The notes below the pieces were generated by a model. The model was not told where the DNA came from and did not search any database. It was given only the letters and a program-made list of their open reading frames with translations. A stretch of 64,000 bases of DNA, taken from positions 7,166-71,165 of the forward strand of contig JBBEAZ010000037.1 in NCBI GenBank assembly GCA_040882565.1, read 5' to 3'. Position numbers and translations under genes: made by a program. Source of the stretch: CF-162 sp040882565 (GTDB taxonomy: Bacteria > Chloroflexota > Dehalococcoidia > SM23-28-2 > RBG-16-64-32). Below are positions 15,192 through 23,255 of the stretch, one piece after another; within the stretch, counting starts at the first letter, position 1, and every line of letters begins with the position of its first letter.

Positions 15192-15688
15192 GGGTGTGGC
15201 TCCGGTCTGTGTGACAGGACAAGGGTGGTGAGGACGGCGACGACGCCGGCGACGATGGCGAGGTCGCCGGCGCTGACGGCGCGGGTGAAGGGCTGAGGGA
15301 CGGGCAGGAGGATGACGTCGGAGAGGGGTCGGAGGTGGATAGAGTCGCGCTCGAGGAGGATGTTCTTGGAGCCAGGGATGTGCTGGCCGGCGGTGAGCTC
15401 GACGTTGGTGTGCTTGCCGACGGCGTCGACGGCGGACTGCTCGACGGGCATGAGGCCGCCGTTGGCGGTGATGGCGAGGAGGTTGAGGGCGAGGCCGAGG
15501 GCGATGAGGCGGACGCCGAGGAGGCGCGAGTTGGCGAGGAGGAAGGGCAGCAACAGGAGGTGGCTGAGGGGCAGGGCGACGCGGAGGGCGGCGCCGTCAA
15601 GCAGGTGGATGACGAGGAGCTGGCAGGCAAACGCCAGCGGCGCCGTCCAGAGGAGACGGATGGCTGAGGACGAGCGGTCGGTTCGCAT
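15188..15688 (-). CDS. DUF5317-type membrane protein
   Basis: About 166 residues from ATG 15688, with GAGGG just upstream. A GTG at 15730, 3 nt after the stop of the preceding mini-gene, is an alternative coupled start. Several hydrophobic segments are seen (LLWTAPLAFACQLLVIHLL, LLLLPFLLANSRLLGVRL, ALGLALNLLAITANGG, and a C-terminal AGDLAIVAGVVAVLTTLVL). Between the last two are the family-type residues NGGLMPV and LERDSIHLRPLSDVILLPVP. DUF5317 proteins are frequent in Chloroflexota and Firmicutes. The function is unknown. Confidence 0.78.
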   Translation of the reverse strand: MRTDRSSSAIRLLWTAPLAFACQLLVIHLLDGAALRVALPLSHLLLLPFLLANSRLLGVRLIALGLALNLLAITANGGLMPVEQSAVDAVGKHTNVELTAGQHIPGSKNILLERDSIHLRPLSDVILLPVPQPFTRAVSAGDLAIVAGVVAVLTTLVLSHRPEPHP

Positions 15689-15733
15689 ACCGCCCGCCCT
15701 CAGGCCGGCAAGGGTGCGGGTGGATGTCACGGG

Positions 15734-15829
15734 TCAGGGCATCATGAACGGTGCGCCTGCGGCGAGGCCGACGATGAGGAGCCCGATGGCGCCGAGTGCC
15801 AGGGTGATGAGCCCACGCAGTTTGGTCAT
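15734..15829 (-). CDS. 31-residue single-span membrane peptide
   Basis: The ATG at 15829 reads MTKLRGLITLALGAIGLLIV and ends GAPFMMP with TGA at 15734-15736. It is one hydrophobic helix after a short basic N-terminus. A run of G (GGGGGG) 6 nt upstream can serve as ribosome-binding site. It is the first gene of an operon with the DUF5317 protein and the small helix-turn-helix protein. Confidence 0.6.
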   Translation of the reverse strand: MTKLRGLITLALGAIGLLIVGLAAGAPFMMP

Positions 15830-15922
15830 TGTGTTGTCCCCCCTTTTTTCATGGCTGTGGCGGTTGCCACGCGCCTAATTGGTACAACAGGGGCTCTTAC
15901 GGGATTCTTACGGGCTGTTTTC

Positions 15923-16048
15923 TATGGGGCTCCCCACCCCACCCCGCCCTCGAAAAAGAGGGATCCTCGGGGGGACACCCCCCGCCCAGACGGGCCCTTC
16001 GGGAATCCCCCGGCAGCGGCGCGCTGCACCTTGGCGCTGCGCGCGGCT
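15923..16048. repeat. GC-rich hairpin repeat, copy R2
   Basis: It starts with a CCCC-rich arm (CTCCCCACCCCACCCC) and AAAAAGAGGG, then the six G-ACA-six C hairpin at 15969-15983. The nested module GCCCAGACGGGCCCTTCGGG follows, then the GCAGCG...CGCTGC hairpin ending CACCTTGGCGCTGCGCGCGG. It lies between the promoter side of the DUF5317 operon and copy R3. Confidence 0.75.
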
Positions 16049-16118
16049 GACGTTTGTGCGCACTGCGGGCGCATTCCGGCCCGACGACAGGCAGGCGCCT
16101 ACCCAGGACGTGTGGTTG

Positions 16119-16202
16119 AGTCGGGGGGACACCCCCCGCCCAGACGGGCCCGTCGGGAATCCCCCGGCAGCGGCCCGCTGCACCTTGGCGCTGCGCGCGG
16201 CG
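16119..16202. repeat. GC-rich hairpin repeat, copy R3
   Basis: It has the same core as R2 without the left CCCC arm: TCGGGGGGACACCCCCC, module GCCCAGACGGGCCCGTCGGG with a 12-bp palindrome GACGGGCCCGTC, then the GCAGCG/CGCTGC hairpin. The 230 bases that follow, up to the BTAD regulator stop at 16433, hold no gene that I can support. Confidence 0.75.
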
Positions 16203-16432
16203 GGAGTGGTGCGGGCACGGGGGCGGGGCGCGGTATGGCGGGTGTGGGGGTAGACGGCGGGCGTTGGTGGAGGCCTGCGAGCAGCGCCCCTACCGGGGCA
16301 GTGCCGGAAGCGCGGGCGTGGGGGCACGGCGGAGCGTCGGTCGCGCACGGAGGCCTGGGTGAGGCGGAGGGGATTGCCCCGCGAGCGAGGTCCTTCGTTG
16401 CGCCTGCGGCTCCGCTCAGGAAACGGGGGGGG

Positions 16433-19400
16433 TTAGGGGCGGGGGGAGCGGGTGCGGAGGGCGTTGGCGAGGCGGGTCAGGTATTCGGGGGGTTGTTCGC
16501 CGAGTTCGGCCAGGAGGGTGGCGGCGTGGCGGTTGTAGGCGTGGAGGCCGGTGCGGGGGTCGGAGTTGAGGGCGGCGGCTTTGAGGAGGGTGGCGCAGGC
16601 TTCTTCGTCGAGGGGGTCGCGCTCGAGGAGGCGTTCGGAGATGGCGATGACGCCGGGGTAGTCTTTGGCGCGCAGGAGGTGGTAGGTGAGGCGACCGGCA
16701 GCCTCGGCGAAGAGGAGCTCGATGGTGGCGCGGGGGGCTTCGAGCCACTCGGAGTCGAAGCCGGCGGCGAAGGGGCCGCGGTAGAGGTCGGTGGCGGTGC
16801 GGAGGCGCTCGATGTCATCGGTGGCGTCGCCGGTCTTGCGGGAGGCCTCGACGAGGGAGCGGAAGCGGTTGGCGTCGGAGCGGAAGACGCCGGCGGGGTT
16901 GAGGGCGTAGGTGCCCTTGTCCTGGAGGACGGCTGCGGGGTACAGGGCCTGGCGGAGGCGGTGGAGGGACGAGTGGAAGTTGGTGTTGCCCTTCTTGCCG
17001 CCGGAGTCGGGCCAGATGGTGGCGATGATCTCGTCGCGCTTTAACGGCGCGCCGGTGGCGAGCAGGAGGAGGAGGATCTCCTTGGCTTTGTCGCTCTGCC
17101 ACTCGATGTCGAGGACGGGACGGCCGTCGACGGTGACCTGGAAGCCGCCGAGCGAGTGGACCTCGACGACGGGTAGGTCGCCGGGCGCAGGTGTGTCGTC
17201 CTGAACCACGCCGGACTTGCGGACGAGGTCGCGGAAGAACGAGCCGGCGAGGCGGCGGCCGGCGGCGTAGTCGAGGACGGCTGTGTGAGAGGCGGCGAGG
17301 GTCGCGAGGTAGTTCTCGCTGCCGCCGGCCTGGACTTCGTCGACGAGCTTCTGGAGGACGGCGACGAGCGTAGAGCGGCGAGGGCGCATCGTCAGTAGAG
17401 CTTCGGCGAGGCGGAGGAGGACCTCGATCCGCTCCCGGCAGGGGCCGAGGCCGGCGAGGAGATCGCTGGCCTGCTCGAACTGCTCGACCGCAGCGGGGAG
17501 TTCGCTGCGCTGGCGGAAGACGAGGCCGAGGGCGGCGCGGGCGACGGCTTCGTCGTAGACGGAGTGGCGTTCACGGGCACCGGCGAGGGCCTCGCGGGCG
17601 AGGGCTTCGGCTTCGACGGGGTTCCCGGACGAGGCCTCGACGCAGGCGAGACCGGCGACCGCCGTGCTGCGGAGGGAGGGCTCGCCGAGCTCGGCGGCAA
17701 GCTTGATGGCGTCGGTGTATTCGAGACGGGCGCTGCGGAGGTCGCCGCTGAGGCGGTCGAGGTCGGCGAGGGAGGCGACGGCGTAGGCCTCGGCGCGGGT
17801 GTATTCAGTCTCACGGGCGCGTTCGATGGCTTCAACGAGGACTTCGCGGGCGGTGGCGCGCTGGCCGCAGAGTAGGTGCGCCATGCCGAGGTTGTTGAGG
17901 GTCCAGGCGAGTTCCTTGTGGTTGCCGAGGCGGCGCCACTGTTCGCAGGCGGCCTGGAGGTGGACGCTTGCCTCGGTCACTCGGCCGAGCGAAGCGACGG
18001 CGGAGCCGATGCAGCTGTTGAGAGTGGCGCACTCTTCGACTTCGCCTCGACGCTGGTAGATCTCGAGGGCTGACTGGAGTTCTTCCGCTGCGGCGGCGTA
18101 GGAGCCGCCGGCGAAGAGCGCCATGCCGAGCTGTTTACGGGTCTCGGCAAGGACGGTGAGTGGGGCGTCGCCTTTGACGGCCGATGCGACGGCGCGGCGG
18201 CCGGAGACGACGGCGGCCTCGTTGTCGCCTTTGATGCGGAGCGCGGCAGAACGCAGGGCTTCGAGCTCGGCCATGGTCGGTTCGCCGATGCTGGAAGCGA
18301 TTCGCTCGCAGCGTTCGATGGTTTGCAGAGCGTCGTCGCAGCGGCCGAAGCGGACGAGGACGCGGGCCTCCCAGAGGCGCATCTCGGCGCGAGAGTCGAG
18401 CTCGGCTGCGGGGAGGCCCTGGAGCCAGCCGGTGATGGCGTGCCAGCGGCCACGCTTGTAGGCTTCGGGCGCCTCGGTTTGGATGAGGTCGCAGGCGGCG
18501 ACCCAGTCCTGCGCTTCAGCGTAGTGGCGGACTGCCTCGTCGCCGCGGCCAGCCTGGCAGAGCCAATGCGCCATGCGCGCATGTTGGCGCCGGAAGCGAG
18601 GTTGGTCGCGGCGGAGCTGGTCGGAGAGGTAGTCTCGGACGAGGGCGTGGAGGCGGTACTGGTCACGGCCGATGCGGAGGATCGGGAGGTTGGCGTGCTC
18701 GAGGGCGGAGAGCATCTGACCGGAGTCCGTCCGTTCGGCCAGGTGATCGCAGAGGCCGGCGTCGAGGACTTCGGCGACGCTGGAGTCGACAAGGGCGGCG
18801 TATGAGTCCGGCGGCAGGCGCTCGACGATCTCGGCGCCGATGAAGTCGCTGAGGTCGCCGGCTGGGGAAGGGCCTTGGGCCGCGGTGGCGGTCAGTACGA
18901 GAGCCGCGGCCCAGCCACCCGTTGTCTCGGCGAAGCGCTTCGCCTCGCCAGCGGATACGGGATGGCCCTGAACCTCGGCGTAGAAGGCGGCGATCTCTTC
19001 TTCATTGAAGGCGAGGTCTTCGGGGGTGAGTTCGATCGCGCGAGCTTGCAGGCGAAGGCGCGATAGGGATGGCAGCGTACCGTGCACCCGAGTCGAGATG
19101 AGGAGGCGGGCGTTGAGTGGCAGGTGCTGGGCGAGGTAGTCGATCAGTCGCAGTGCCTCGCTGTCGGGCGGCAGGACGTGCAGGTCCTCGAGGACAAGGA
19201 CAGCAGGGTCTGTTCCGGCCAACGCCTGGACGATGGCGCTGAGGCGTTGCAAGGGTTCCTTGCGCGATGACGGCTCGGCGTTGGGTCCCGTGACGGCGAG
19301 GGAGAGGTAGTCGAGGAGGCGGTCTACGTCACGATCCCAATCGTCGAGGGAGAGCCAGCAATGGCGCCGGCCCAGCGCCGCGAGCGCGTCACGCAGCAGG

Positions 19401-19555
19401 GTTGTTTTACCGTAACCGGCAGGGGCGCGGATGATGGCGACGCCGGCGGGTGGGACTGCGGCCAGTTGGGCGAGCAGGCGGGGGCGCGGGACGACCGCCC
19501 GCACGCCCGTGGGGATGGTGGTTTTGCTGGTGAAGAGTGCGCCTGTGTCAGGCAT
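16433..19555 (-). CDS. Large BTAD/SARP-type transcriptional activator with NTPase and TPR region
   Basis: 1,040 residues. Residues 20-330 form a STAND-type ATPase with Walker A APAGYGKTTLL near 48 and a Walker B-like AVLVLEDLHVLPP. A MalT-like winged region follows (LHALVRDYLSDQLRR). Residues 340-740 are tetratricopeptide-like helices rich in ALA and LEALR. Residues 790-890 carry a winged helix of the OmpR/SARP type (VHSLGGFQVTVDGRPV, KAKEILLLLLATG, KRDEIIATIWPD, FHSSLHRLRQAL). The C-terminus is a bacterial transcriptional activator domain (YRGPFAAGFDSEWLEAPRA). Large regulators of this type integrate a small-molecule signal with ATP-driven oligomerisation. It is monocistronic, so its target is unknown. 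Confidence 0.9.
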   Translation of the reverse strand: MPDTGALFTSKTTIPTGVRAVVPRPRLLAQLAAVPPAGVAIIRAPAGYGKTTLLRDALAALGRRHCWLSLDDWDRDVDRLLDYLSLAVTGPNAEPSSRKEPLQRLSAIVQALAGTDPAVLVLEDLHVLPPDSEALRLIDYLAQHLPLNARLLISTRVHGTLPSLSRLRLQARAIELTPEDLAFNEEEIAAFYAEVQGHPVSAGEAKRFAETTGGWAAALVLTATAAQGPSPAGDLSDFIGAEIVERLPPDSYAALVDSSVAEVLDAGLCDHLAERTDSGQMLSALEHANLPILRIGRDQYRLHALVRDYLSDQLRRDQPRFRRQHARMAHWLCQAGRGDEAVRHYAEAQDWVAACDLIQTEAPEAYKRGRWHAITGWLQGLPAAELDSRAEMRLWEARVLVRFGRCDDALQTIERCERIASSIGEPTMAELEALRSAALRIKGDNEAAVVSGRRAVASAVKGDAPLTVLAETRKQLGMALFAGGSYAAAAEELQSALEIYQRRGEVEECATLNSCIGSAVASLGRVTEASVHLQAACEQWRRLGNHKELAWTLNNLGMAHLLCGQRATAREVLVEAIERARETEYTRAEAYAVASLADLDRLSGDLRSARLEYTDAIKLAAELGEPSLRSTAVAGLACVEASSGNPVEAEALAREALAGARERHSVYDEAVARAALGLVFRQRSELPAAVEQFEQASDLLAGLGPCRERIEVLLRLAEALLTMRPRRSTLVAVLQKLVDEVQAGGSENYLATLAASHTAVLDYAAGRRLAGSFFRDLVRKSGVVQDDTPAPGDLPVVEVHSLGGFQVTVDGRPVLDIEWQSDKAKEILLLLLATGAPLKRDEIIATIWPDSGGKKGNTNFHSSLHRLRQALYPAAVLQDKGTYALNPAGVFRSDANRFRSLVEASRKTGDATDDIERLRTATDLYRGPFAAGFDSEWLEAPRATIELLFAEAAGRLTYHLLRAKDYPGVIAISERLLERDPLDEEACATLLKAAALNSDPRTGLHAYNRHAATLLAELGEQPPEYLTRLANALRTRSPRP

Positions 19556-19663
19556 GGTTTCTGGCCTTACAGTCTAAGTTAGATTGTGGGGGCGGGGCGC
19601 TTACGGGGTTCTGACGGCGGGCATCATTCGGGCTGCGCGGAGGGTCGATGGCGTCGGGCTCCA

Positions 19664-19796
19664 CGCTTGCACCTGCCGCGTGTGGAACCCCACCCCACCC
19701 CCCTCCCGGTTAAGAAATAGAGATTCTGGGGGGACACCCCCCACCCAGACGGGCCGTAGGGAGCCCCCCGGCAGCGACGCCGCTGCACCTTCGCGT
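19664..19796. repeat. GC-rich hairpin repeat, copy R4
   Basis: It is closest to R1. Both have CGCTTGCACCTG, a CCCC arm, AAATAGAGA, the six G-ACA-six C hairpin (here 19728-19742) and the nested module CCCAGACGGGCCGTAGGG. It then has GCAGCGACGCCGCTGCACCTTCGCG. It lies upstream of the BTAD regulator. Confidence 0.75.
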
Positions 19797-19850
19797 TGGG
19801 TGTGGGCGCGCGTCGTCGCACGCGACGGCTGTGCGGCGTTGCGCGCCGGT

Positions 19851-19944
19851 TTAGCCCCACCCCCGCCCCATATAAAAATTGGGGTGTCGGGGGGACACCC
19901 CCCGAACCCCCCAGCAGCGGTCCGCTGCACCTTCGCGTTTGAGG
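19851..19944. repeat. GC-rich hairpin repeat, copy R5, lacking the nested module
   Basis: CCCC arm, ATATAAAAATTGG, the six G-ACA-six C hairpin, then directly GAACCCCCCAGCAGCGG and CCGCTGCACCTTCGCG. The CCCAGACGGGCC module is absent, so this copy shows the element without the insert. The rest of 19556-20044 holds no supported gene. Confidence 0.75.
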
Positions 19945-20044
19945 GGAGACGGCTGTCATCACACCAAAGCGGCTCGATGTCTGCGCGGGTTTCTTGCGCA
20001 CCCGAGGGGCGGGATGGCGCGATGCAGCCCGACCGCCTGATCGT

Positions 20045-20560
20045 CTACTTGCGCCAGGCCTGGGCGGCTTCGACCCAGGCGGGGACGCGGGCGTCGGTGA
20101 TTGCGTCATAGTGGGGGAGGTAGGGCTTGAGGTCGAGGACGGGCGTGCCGTTGATGGCGTCGAGGCCGCGGACTTTGAGGACGTTGGCTTTGACTTCGAG
20201 CAGGGGCACGGGCGTGACAAGGATGGGGTTAGGGCGGATCTGGCTGCGGGTGGCGAGGACGCCCATGAGCGGGTACTGGTCGTCGTCGCGGGGGTGCAGC
20301 TGCGGCTTTGAACCGCGTACGTCGTCGGGCACTTCGTGGGGCCAGAAGATGACGATGACGTGCGAATAGTCGCCGAGGTTGAGGAGCATCGACGCTAGTT
20401 CCGGCCGGATGATGATGCGAGACTCGACGTCTGCCCAGCCGTCGGGCATGGTTTTCTTGATGCGGTTGCGGACGTAGCCGATGGGGGCGAGGGTAACCGC
20501 GGGTAGGTCGGGGAAAGGGTTTGGGGTGCGTGCGAGGCGGCGGCGGACGGGGTCGAGCAT
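20045..20560 (-). CDS. trmO: tRNA (N6-threonylcarbamoyladenosine-37 N6) methyltransferase, TrmO/TsaA fold
   Basis: 171 residues. The TrmO beta-barrel signature is clear: LAPIGYVRN at the N-terminus, YSHVIVIFWPHEVP, then DVRGSKPQLHPRDDDQYPLM with GVLATRSQIRPNPILVT, and a final LDAINGTPVLDLKPYLPHYD. The family binds S-adenosylmethionine and methylates t6A37 in certain tRNAs. Close homologues of unknown specificity also exist in archaea and Chloroflexota. It is monocistronic and points towards repeat R5. Confidence 0.85.
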   Translation of the reverse strand: MLDPVRRRLARTPNPFPDLPAVTLAPIGYVRNRIKKTMPDGWADVESRIIIRPELASMLLNLGDYSHVIVIFWPHEVPDDVRGSKPQLHPRDDDQYPLMGVLATRSQIRPNPILVTPVPLLEVKANVLKVRGLDAINGTPVLDLKPYLPHYDAITDARVPAWVEAAQAWRK

Positions 20561-20620
20561 GGGAGGTCAATTATAGCGTCGGGGAGCAACAACGGTGGCC
20601 GGCGGGGTCGGCGATGGTTG

Positions 20621-20702
20621 TCGGGAAATCGCGGGGTCAGGGCCGCGGCAACCGTAACAATGATTCGAGGCAGGGCTGAAGCCGCTGCGGCTACGGGTTC
20701 GT
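20621..20702. repeat. Second dispersed repeat family, copy 1
   Basis: TCGGGAAATCGCGGGGTCAG, a variable middle, then GATTCGAGGCAGGGCTGAAG and CGGCTACGGGTTCGT. A close relative lies at 24873-24956. The arms AAGCC...GGCT can pair. This copy sits 85 bp upstream of dapA. Confidence 0.6.
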
Positions 20703-20786
20703 CTCAGCGGCCGCGGCGATCGGAATCGTGTGTGGTAGAATTTCGCCACGCTTGGACACGAAAATATAAGCGGAGGTTCGCCCACA

Positions 20787-21680
20787 ATGGAAATCGGACG
20801 CCTGTTGACAGCAATGGTCACGCCCTTCGATAGCGAGGGGAAGGTGGACTATGGGCAGGCGAAGCGGCTGGCGCTGGCGCTCCTGGATTCGGGGAGTGAC
20901 GGGGTTGTTGTTGCCGGGACGACCGGTGAGTGCCCGACGCTCACGAATGACGAGAAGGTCACGCTGTTCCGTGAGCTGAAGGATGCTATCGGCGATCGAG
21001 GGTGCGTGGTGGCGGGGTCGGGGACGTACAACACGGCGGAGAGCATCGAGTTGTCGCGAGAGGCGGAGGCGGCCGGTGCCGACGGTCTGCTGCTGACGAC
21101 GCCGTATTACAGCAGGCCACCGCAGGAAGGGTTGTTCCGTCATTTCGAGGCGATCGCGGCGGAGACGTCGCTGCCCTGCATCATTTACAACATCCCGGGC
21201 CGGACGGCCGTGAACCTGACGGCGGAGACGCAGATACGGCTCGCCGAGATCCCGAACATTGCCGGGGCCAAGGAATCATCGGGCGACCTCGTGCAGATCT
21301 CCGAGATAATCGAGGGGGCGCCGCATTACCGGATCTGGAGTGGCGACGACCAGCTGACGCTTCCGATCCTGGCGGTCGGTGGGTATGGCGTGATCTCGGT
21401 CGCCGCGCACCTGGTCGGCCTGCAGATGCGGCGGATGGTGGAAGCGCAGCTCGATGGCAATACGTCTGAGGCCAGCGCGATCCATCGCCGGCTGATGCCG
21501 CTAATGCAGATCTTGATGACGGCCGCGCCGAACCCGATCTCCGTTAAGTACGCCCTGAACCAGATCGGCTTCCGGGCCGGTGGTTTTCGGCTGCCGCTCG
21601 TCGAGCCGGATGAAGCGGCAGCGGAGCGAATCATGGCGGTTGTGAGCCGCCAGCAGATCGACCTCGCCGTAGCGGTCTAG
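20787..21680 (+). CDS. dapA: 4-hydroxy-tetrahydrodipicolinate synthase
   Basis: 297 residues, normal for DapA. It condenses pyruvate and aspartate semialdehyde, the first step of lysine/diaminopimelate synthesis. Visible landmarks are GTTGECPTLT near residue 45, the catalytic tyrosine in CIIYNIPGRTAVN and the Schiff-base lysine in AGAKESSGDL near 160, then WSGDDQLTLP. GGAGG lies upstream of the ATG and a TAGAAT box about 50 bp before it could be the -10. asd and dapB of the same pathway are at 38.6 and 41 kb. The next gene follows after 26 bp. Confidence 0.96.
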   Translation: MEIGRLLTAMVTPFDSEGKVDYGQAKRLALALLDSGSDGVVVAGTTGECPTLTNDEKVTLFRELKDAIGDRGCVVAGSGTYNTAESIELSREAEAAGADGLLLTTPYYSRPPQEGLFRHFEAIAAETSLPCIIYNIPGRTAVNLTAETQIRLAEIPNIAGAKESSGDLVQISEIIEGAPHYRIWSGDDQLTLPILAVGGYGVISVAAHLVGLQMRRMVEAQLDGNTSEASAIHRRLMPLMQILMTAAPNPISVKYALNQIGFRAGGFRLPLVEPDEAAAERIMAVVSRQQIDLAVAV

Positions 21681-21706
21681 CCGCGCGGCCAAGAAGGAGC
21701 CCCGCA

Positions 21707-22657
21707 ATGGAGTACAAGTCCCTGGGCAGTTCCGGGCTGCAGGTGTCGGTCGTCGGGCTGGGCTGCAACAACTTCGGGATGCGCATCGACAAGGATCAGA
21801 CAGCGGCGGTCGTCGCGCGGGCGCTGGAAGTTGGGATCAATTTCTTCGACACGGCGGACATCTACGGCGGCACGAAGTCGGAGGAGTTCCTCGGCGAGGC
21901 GCTGGGTGAACGGCGCAAGCACGTGATCGTGGCAACGAAGTTCTCGGGGCCGACGGGCGAGGGACCGACGAACAAGGGTGGCTCCCGGCGCTACGTGATG
22001 CAGGCGGTCGAGGCGAGCCTGCGCCGGCTAAATACCGACTACATCGACCTATACCAGTACCACTTCCCGGACCCGAAAACGCCGATCGAGGAGACGCTGC
22101 GGGCGCTGGACGACCTGGTCGGCGCGGGCAAGGTGCGCTACATCGGCAATTCGAACATGAACGGGTGGCAGGCCGTTGAGGCGCACTGGGTGGCGAAAAG
22201 CGAGCACCTTTCGCCGTTCGTGACCGCCCAGAACGAGTACAGCCTGATCGACCGGCGGATTGAGCGCGAGCTGGTGCCGGCGTGCCGCAAGTACGGCATC
22301 GGCATCCTGCCATACTTTCCCCTGGCGAGCGGCCTGCTCAGTGGCAAGTACAAACGCGGCGAGACGCCGCCCGAAGGCACCCGAATTGCGGCCTGGGGAC
22401 CGCGCGGTGAGCGGCTGCTGAGCGACCGCAACTTCGACATCGTTGAGGGCATCGAGAAGTTCGCCGCCGAGCGCGAGAAGACGCTGCTGGACCTGGCGTT
22501 CGGCTGGCTCTTGAGCCAGGACGTCGTCTCGAGCGTGATCGCCGGGGCGACAAAGCCCGAGCAGGTGGAGGCGAACGCGCAAGCGGCCGACTACCGCCTC
22601 ACGCCAGAGGAGCTGGCGGAGATCGACCAGATCACAGGTAAGGAGAAGGCAGAATGA
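21707..22657 (+). CDS. Aldo/keto reductase
   Basis: 316 residues. The catalytic tetrad of the superfamily is visible: Asp and Tyr in FFDTADIYGGTKSEEFLGEA, Lys in HVIVATKFSGP and His in LYQYHFPDP. NADPH-binding segments appear towards the C-terminus (VSSVIAGATKPEQVEANAQA). It is closest in appearance to the YajO/Tas-like group, which uses small aldehydes. It is 26 bp downstream of dapA and overlaps the next gene by 4 bp, so it is part of one transcript. The physiological substrate is unknown. Confidence 0.93.
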   Translation: MEYKSLGSSGLQVSVVGLGCNNFGMRIDKDQTAAVVARALEVGINFFDTADIYGGTKSEEFLGEALGERRKHVIVATKFSGPTGEGPTNKGGSRRYVMQAVEASLRRLNTDYIDLYQYHFPDPKTPIEETLRALDDLVGAGKVRYIGNSNMNGWQAVEAHWVAKSEHLSPFVTAQNEYSLIDRRIERELVPACRKYGIGILPYFPLASGLLSGKYKRGETPPEGTRIAAWGPRGERLLSDRNFDIVEGIEKFAAEREKTLLDLAFGWLLSQDVVSSVIAGATKPEQVEANAQAADYRLTPEELAEIDQITGKEKAE

Positions 22658-23178
22658 CACGCTTTCAGATGAGAATCGATCGGGCGTGGTTGGCGCTGGT
22701 GCTCGCCGGCGGGGCGACGCGCAACAATTCGTACGTGGACGTGACGCCGGAAGCGGTGACGTTCCATTTCGGCTACGCGTTCAACCACACGGAGGACCGC
22801 GACGACATCACGCTGGTCAAGGAGCGGTCGTGGCCGTGGTGGGCGGGGATCGGCTGGCGGAGCAACCTGCGCGGGCTGGTCGGGCTGATCGGCTCGTACC
22901 AGGGCATCGTCGAGGTGGCGTTCGAGGGGAAGTCGCGGGCCTGGGGATTTCTGCCGCTGAACCAGATCGCCGTGTCGCTGGAGGACCCGGAAGGGTTCAT
23001 CGCGGCGCTGAAGGCACGGCCGGCGGCGGCGACTGCGAAGAAGGCCGTTGCTGCGCCGAAGGCGCGGAAGGCGGCTTCGAAGGCGGTAACGGCGACCAAG
23101 GTCGCGCCGAAGGCCTCTTCGCGCGGACGGAGTAACGGCCGGACGGCGAAGCGCCGCACCAAGCGCCAGCCTTCCTAG
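22654..23178 (+). CDS. Protein with globular N-terminal domain and histone H1-like lysine/alanine tail
   Basis: 174 residues. Residues 1-120 look like a compact beta-rich domain (DVTPEAVTFHFGYAFNHTED, WWAGIGWRSNLRGLVGLIGS, VEVAFEGKSRAWGFLPLNQI), reminiscent of a PH-like fold but not assigned. Residues 120-174 are low-complexity Lys/Ala/Arg repeats (AKKAVAAPKARKAASKA), as in histone H1-like or nucleoid proteins, so nucleic-acid binding is plausible. It overlaps the aldo/keto reductase by 4 bp (ATGA). No function is known to me. Confidence 0.75.
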   Translation: MTRFQMRIDRAWLALVLAGGATRNNSYVDVTPEAVTFHFGYAFNHTEDRDDITLVKERSWPWWAGIGWRSNLRGLVGLIGSYQGIVEVAFEGKSRAWGFLPLNQIAVSLEDPEGFIAALKARPAAATAKKAVAAPKARKAASKAVTATKVAPKASSRGRSNGRTAKRRTKRQPS

Positions 23179-23255
23179 GAGCGGAACGCTTTGCCCGGCG
23201 CTCGATGGGTGAGTATCATCGGGATGCCCGGTCATTCCCGAGCTGAGGAGCCACA

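Noticed and set aside
15851..17044. 397-residue plus-strand frame across repeats R2/R3
   Set aside because: It translates repeat DNA and the antisense of the BTAD regulator. No domain.
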